Below are positions 5,156 to 8,273 of a stretch of DNA of 8,273 bases, piece by piece. The notes under the pieces were generated by a model. The model had not been told where the DNA came from. It searched no databases and worked only from the letters and a program-made list of their open reading frames with translations. A program made the translations under genes and the position numbers. Source of the stretch: Candidatus Methanocorpusculum equi (GTDB lineage: Archaea; Halobacteriota; Methanomicrobia; Methanomicrobiales; Methanocorpusculaceae); NCBI GenBank assembly GCA_018065685.1, contig JAGHSU010000017.1:1-8273 (forward strand), written 5' to 3'. The stretch's first letter is position 1; every line of letters begins with the position of its first letter.

Positions 5156-5163
5156 TTTATATA
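5156..5163 (+). promoter_or_regulatory. TATA box of the winged-helix regulator gene
   Basis: TTTATATA matches the methanogen TATA-box consensus. It predicts transcription start about 25 nt on, near 5185-5190, which is at or just before the ATG at 5191. The mRNA is therefore probably leaderless or nearly so, which agrees with the lack of a good ribosome binding site (only GGGTATT). Confidence 0.65.
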
Positions 5164-5190
5164 TTTTCAAAGTGATAAAATAAGGGTATT

Positions 5191-6009
5191 ATGAGAGACG
5201 ATGAAATTACCCCATCACCTCTGGCATACGACCTTCTGCGGTATAAACGTGAAACTACCCGTTTCCAGATTCTTGTTGAAATCGCGGAACACCAGCCCTC
5301 AATCCGTCAGCTTGAGATTGCGGAGAAACTCAGTTTAACTCCGCAGGCAATCTCCGAGTACATGAGAACACTCGTGAAAGAGGGCTACATCAGTGCTGAA
5401 GGACGCGGACGCTATTCTGTAACCTACAAAGGAATTGAACTGATTGAAAACAATGCAGAGGCTATCGAATCATATGCACGTCACGTCCGCCGCGACGTCG
5501 TACACCAGGTTGTAACCTGGGCGGCGATCGCAGACTCCGACCTGAAAAAAGGTGATGCGGTAGGTCTCTACATGAAAAACGGATGGCTTTATGCGGGAAA
5601 GAAACCGCAGACTGCCATGGGCAAGGTAGCTGCAGATGCAGCAAAAGGAGATGATGCAGGAATCATACGCCTTGCAGGAATTATCGAACACACCGAAGGA
5701 AAGATAAAAGTTGCCAAGGTCCCGAGAATTGAACGCGGCGGTTCTCTTAAGATTGACACCAAAAAAGCAGCCGAAGCGGCGGCTGAAGCGGACTTTGTAG
5801 GTGCCATCGGCCTTGAAGCATACCTGGCACTTAAAAAGTCGGGAATCACTCCTGACATGTTCTACGGAGCACGCGAAGGTGTAATTGAGGCCGCATTCCA
5901 CGGATTAAACTGCCTTCTTCTCATCGTCGATGAGGAGCTGACTGACTTCCTCAAACGTCTTGAGGCATCCGGTCTTTCCTACAGCCTCTCTGATCTGGTG
6001 AAAAAATAA
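5191..6009 (+). CDS. winged helix-turn-helix (MarR-like) transcriptional regulator
   Basis: A 272-residue cytoplasmic protein. Residues 15-85 form a winged helix: helix LEIAEKLSL (41-49), a turn, the recognition helix TPQAISEYMRTLVKEGY (50-66), and a wing with EGRGRYSVTYKG (70-81). The rest (about 95-272) is an alpha/beta region with an alanine-rich segment and a hydrophobic strand near LNCLLLIVDEELTDFL. No enzyme motif is visible there; I take it for a sensing or dimerisation domain of the kind found in archaeal MarR/DUF7839-like proteins, without certainty. The start is supported by the TATA box 28-35 nt upstream. The stop TAA is directly followed by the GTG of the helicase, so the two form an operon, and the regulator may control RNA-decay functions. 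An inverted repeat beside its own TATA box suggests autoregulation. The ligand is unknown. Confidence 0.8.
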   Translation: MRDDEITPSPLAYDLLRYKRETTRFQILVEIAEHQPSIRQLEIAEKLSLTPQAISEYMRTLVKEGYISAEGRGRYSVTYKGIELIENNAEAIESYARHVRRDVVHQVVTWAAIADSDLKKGDAVGLYMKNGWLYAGKKPQTAMGKVAADAAKGDDAGIIRLAGIIEHTEGKIKVAKVPRIERGGSLKIDTKKAAEAAAEADFVGAIGLEAYLALKKSGITPDMFYGAREGVIEAAFHGLNCLLLIVDEELTDFLKRLEASGLSYSLSDLVKK

Positions 6010-6012
6010 GTG
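5997..6012 (+). promoter_or_regulatory. ribosome binding site and GTG start of the helicase
   Basis: GGTGA (5997-6001) sits in the last codons of the regulator gene, eight nucleotides before the GTG at 6010. The same GGTGA motif precedes rps15 and rps3ae, so it is the ribosome binding site used in this genome. It decides for the GTG start, which would be missed if only ATG were considered; the next in-frame ATG is codon 40 (6127). Confidence 0.65.
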
Positions 6013-8273
6013 ACAACCATTGTACAACCCTATAAAAAGGGTTACAAGGTTTTTTTTTGCGATGATGCAAAAGCCGGGAAGATTAAACACGTCGGAACGG
6101 TAGAACTTGAATCCACCTCGAAAGGGATGCGTCCCTCGGAGTTTTTTGTACGAAGACCCGGGACATCCCACGTGCAAAAAACCCCCACGAAGGAATTTAT
6201 CACGGTTTTGCGGGTAAATGGTGATGTGCTTCTTACAGAAACCCTTCCCGAATTTCAGGATTTTCTCCGCGGGATGCAGATTGAGTGGAAAAAGGTCTCT
6301 TTGTGCCGCACCTGCCTTTTTGATGACAGGATAACGCCTCTTACGGAAGAGACGCGTATCCGCTGCGGAAGCGAGTATGTCTGTCTTGACTGCGCAAAGC
6401 GTGAACTGAGGCGTGAACTTGCCCACATCAGAAAGCTCGGGAAGCGGACGCAGCTTCATATCGAAGAACTCCTCGAAGAGTACCGCGACCTTGACATGGT
6501 CTTAGCCATTCTCCAGCCCGAGGCGCTTGATATGAAAAAGACCATGTTCGACTGCCTCGAGGCACACGAACAGGTGATGACCGAGCGGATTGAAAACCTC
6601 GCTTTACCAAGGGAGTTTACCGACATCTGCGGCGTTGAAACCCTGATGCCCGCACAGCAGCTTGCCGTAGAAGCAGGGCTTTTGTACGGAAAAGACCTCC
6701 TTGTGGTAGCTGCCACCGCATCCGGAAAGACCTTCATCGGAGAGATGGCAGGCCTTAAAAACTACATCGAAAAGCGGGGGCGCACCCTCTTTTTAGTCCC
6801 GCTCGTGGCTCTTGCAAACCAGAAGTATGACAGGTTCTCCGAAAAGTACGGAAAGCTTGCCCAGACATCTATCATGACCGGAACGTCCCGTCTGAATCTT
6901 CCGGAGACACGGCCTGTCGGAAACCGCGGGGCAGGCGGAGGTATCGTTGTCGGAACATACGAAGGTGTCGACAACATGCTTCGAAAGGGGATGCCGCTTC
7001 ATAACATCGGAACCATAGTTATAGATGAGGTGCAGATGCTCGAAGACCCGGACCGGGGCCACCGGTTAGACGGTCTGATTGCACGGCTTAAGTTTGCCGC
7101 ACCAAAGGCGCAGTTCCTCTATCTTTCGGCAACCATCGGTTCTCCGAACATTCTGGCAAAAAAGCTCGGCGCATCACTTGTATCCTACGCGGCCCGTCCG
7201 GTGGCTCTTGAGCGCCACTTAATCTTCACCGAAAAGGAGGCAAAACCCAAGTACATCAAAAAACTGGTCTTTGAGGAGTTCAACAAGGTATCCTCCAAAG
7301 GATACAAAGGTCAGACGATTGTCTTTACGAACTCAAGGGCCAGATGTCACACGCTTGCAGCATCTATCGGAAATCTTGCGGCCCCCTATCACGCGGGACT
7401 GACCTCGCAGGAGCGGCGGCAGATTGAAAAGAAGTTCGAGGAGGGAAAACTGGCCTGCGTTGTAACAACCGCGGCACTTGCGGCAGGTGTGGATTTTCCC
7501 GCAAGCCAGGTCATCTTCGATGCACTTGCAATGGGCATTAACTGGCTTACCGTGCAGGAGTTCCATCAGATGATGGGAAGAGCCGGAAGACCGGACTTCC
7601 ATGACATCGGCCGTGTGGTAATCCTCGCAGAACCCGGCGCCTCGTACTCGCGGGACACAAAACTCACCGAGGAGGGGGTTGCAATCCAGCTCCTCAAAGG
7701 AAAGATGGAGGAGGTGGCCCCGGTCTACGGTATTGAGGAGCTCTCCGAAGAGTTCGCGGCAAATGTGGTGACTGCCCGCGGAAACCTCAGGGATGCGGAG
7801 CGTATCGGTGCATCGATGGTTGGAACCGGCGACGACCCGGTTTCCGAGATGCAGAAGCACGGACTTGTAAAAATCTCCGGCAATAAGATTGAGCTTGCCC
7901 CGCTCGGGCGTATCATGGCTGAGCATTTCCTCGGCATGAACCGTGTCTTAGAAATTGACCGGCTGGTACGGATTATGAGCGAGCCGCTTGAAATCATTGC
8001 AGAGCTTTCCACAATCGAGGAGGAGGAGGAGGAAAAGGAGAAGCGCCGTGAGGAGCGTAAAAATGCCGCGGTGGAAAAAAGCGGCGCTGAAACAGCACAC
8101 GCCCTCTCCTCGAAGAAGAAGGAGCCTCCTGCATGGGTTGCAAAACGTAAGGAGCAGAACTCGGCAGCAAAACATGAACATTCGAAGATGCGTGCCGATG
8201 CCGCAGGTAAATCCGGAGGGGCGGCGGCAGGAAAAACGGTGTCCGCCGCTGCTGAAAGCGGCTCCGGCTACAT
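6010..8273 (+). CDS. Ski2-like DEAD/DEAH helicase with zinc ribbon, probably ASH-Ski2 related (carboxyl end cut)
   Basis: The frame is open from the GTG at 6010 to the window edge: 754 residues, no stop. The first 95 residues are an archaeal amino-terminal domain (DUF5814-like). A four-cysteine zinc ribbon follows: C99-R-T-C102 and C125-L-D-C128, with C119 nearby. The helicase core has Walker A ATASGKT (235-241), DEVQ (339-342), SAT (373-375), a motif IV-VI domain with TNSRARCH and AGVDFPA, and motif VI QMMGRAGRP (520-528). This is the Ski2/Hel308 superfamily-2 pattern. ASH-Ski2 in Thermococcales works with the 5'-3' exonuclease aRNase J; the zinc ribbon and DEVQ fit it, so a role in RNA decay is likely, though a DNA helicase role cannot be excluded. 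After residue 669 comes an acidic run then a lysine-, alanine- and glycine-rich tail, probably disordered. It directly follows the winged-helix gene. Confidence 0.88.
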   Translation, partial: MTTIVQPYKKGYKVFFCDDAKAGKIKHVGTVELESTSKGMRPSEFFVRRPGTSHVQKTPTKEFITVLRVNGDVLLTETLPEFQDFLRGMQIEWKKVSLCRTCLFDDRITPLTEETRIRCGSEYVCLDCAKRELRRELAHIRKLGKRTQLHIEELLEEYRDLDMVLAILQPEALDMKKTMFDCLEAHEQVMTERIENLALPREFTDICGVETLMPAQQLAVEAGLLYGKDLLVVAATASGKTFIGEMAGLKNYIEKRGRTLFLVPLVALANQKYDRFSEKYGKLAQTSIMTGTSRLNLPETRPVGNRGAGGGIVVGTYEGVDNMLRKGMPLHNIGTIVIDEVQMLEDPDRGHRLDGLIARLKFAAPKAQFLYLSATIGSPNILAKKLGASLVSYAARPVALERHLIFTEKEAKPKYIKKLVFEEFNKVSSKGYKGQTIVFTNSRARCHTLAASIGNLAAPYHAGLTSQERRQIEKKFEEGKLACVVTTAALAAGVDFPASQVIFDALAMGINWLTVQEFHQMMGRAGRPDFHDIGRVVILAEPGASYSRDTKLTEEGVAIQLLKGKMEEVAPVYGIEELSEEFAANVVTARGNLRDAERIGASMVGTGDDPVSEMQKHGLVKISGNKIELAPLGRIMAEHFLGMNRVLEIDRLVRIMSEPLEIIAELSTIEEEEEEKEKRREERKNAAVEKSGAETAHALSSKKKEPPAWVAKRKEQNSAAKHEHSKMRADAAGKSGGAAAGKTVSAAAESGSGY
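6021..6058 (+). terminator. terminator- or attenuator-like hairpin plus T9 inside the helicase start
   Basis: AACCC (6026-6030) pairs with GGGTT (6039-6043), and TGT (6021-6023) with ACA (6044-6046) across a 2-nt bulge. AGG and nine T (6050-6058) follow. Both a hairpin and an oligo-T tract are present, in codons 5-17 of the helicase. A partial stop here would give more regulator than helicase mRNA. The loop also reads TATAAAAA, an internal TATA-like box. Confidence 0.4.
8017..8034 (+). repeat. GAG triplet run in the helicase tail
   Basis: Five GAG codons and a GAA encode six glutamates (E670-E675) at the junction between the folded helicase and its low-complexity tail. Such triplet runs vary in length by slippage without breaking the frame. 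Confidence 0.6.

Noticed and set aside
5470..5901. Minus-strand 143-residue frame inside the winged-helix gene
   Set aside because: A cysteine-rich shadow of a real gene; no start signal and no recognised domain.
5905..6459. Minus-strand 184-residue frame across the regulator-helicase junction
   Set aside because: It is antisense to conserved zinc-ribbon helicase sequence and has no supporting motif.

Overview
The window looks like methanogenic archaeal DNA, most likely order Methanomicrobiales; Methanocorpusculum is a reasonable guess but not proven. The evidence is the archaeal/eukaryal-type ribosomal proteins S15 and S3Ae, a KEOPS Pcc1 subunit, an archaeal RecJ-like DHH protein, a Ski2-type helicase with an N-terminal zinc ribbon, TATA-type promoters, and GGTGA ribosome binding sites.

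Layout. Left edge (1-446, minus strand): the N-terminal part of larC, a nickel-pincer-cofactor metal-insertion protein, cut by the window end. Next (617-1636, minus): a solitary RhuM-family gene of the accessory kind. It is bordered by about 170 bp on the left and about 440 bp of non-coding DNA on the right; the right side holds degenerate repeats, a G-rich patch and an operator-like palindrome. From about 2044 the plus strand carries a TATA-like element and then a well-folding, probably untranslated RNA (about 2081-2218), followed by a compact cluster: rps15, recJ-like/GAN-like nuclease, pcc1, rps3ae (2316-4832). This cluster joins translation (S15, S3Ae), tRNA t6A modification (Pcc1) and DNA replication/repair (RecJ-like). 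It ends in two hairpins plus a pyrimidine-rich tract.

The following 358 bp (4833-5190) have no convincing gene but are dense in signals: a 22-bp imperfect direct repeat, an inverted repeat around GTATAC, an 11-bp hairpin placed about 25 nt after a TATA-like box, and a perfect GGCAAAT/ATTTGCC inverted repeat next to the TTTATATA box of the next gene. That gene (5191-6009) encodes a MarR-like winged-helix regulator. Its stop codon abuts the GTG start of a Ski2-like helicase (6010 to the window end), probably related to ASH-Ski2, the RNA helicase partner of archaeal RNase J. A hairpin followed by nine T lies inside the first 17 codons of the helicase and could act as an attenuator between regulator and helicase.

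The most interesting items are the structured RNA candidate upstream of rps15, the terminator-like element inside the helicase start, and the hairpin-rich leader or small-RNA candidate upstream of the regulator. All RNA structures were paired by eye; no folding, alignment or database search was run.
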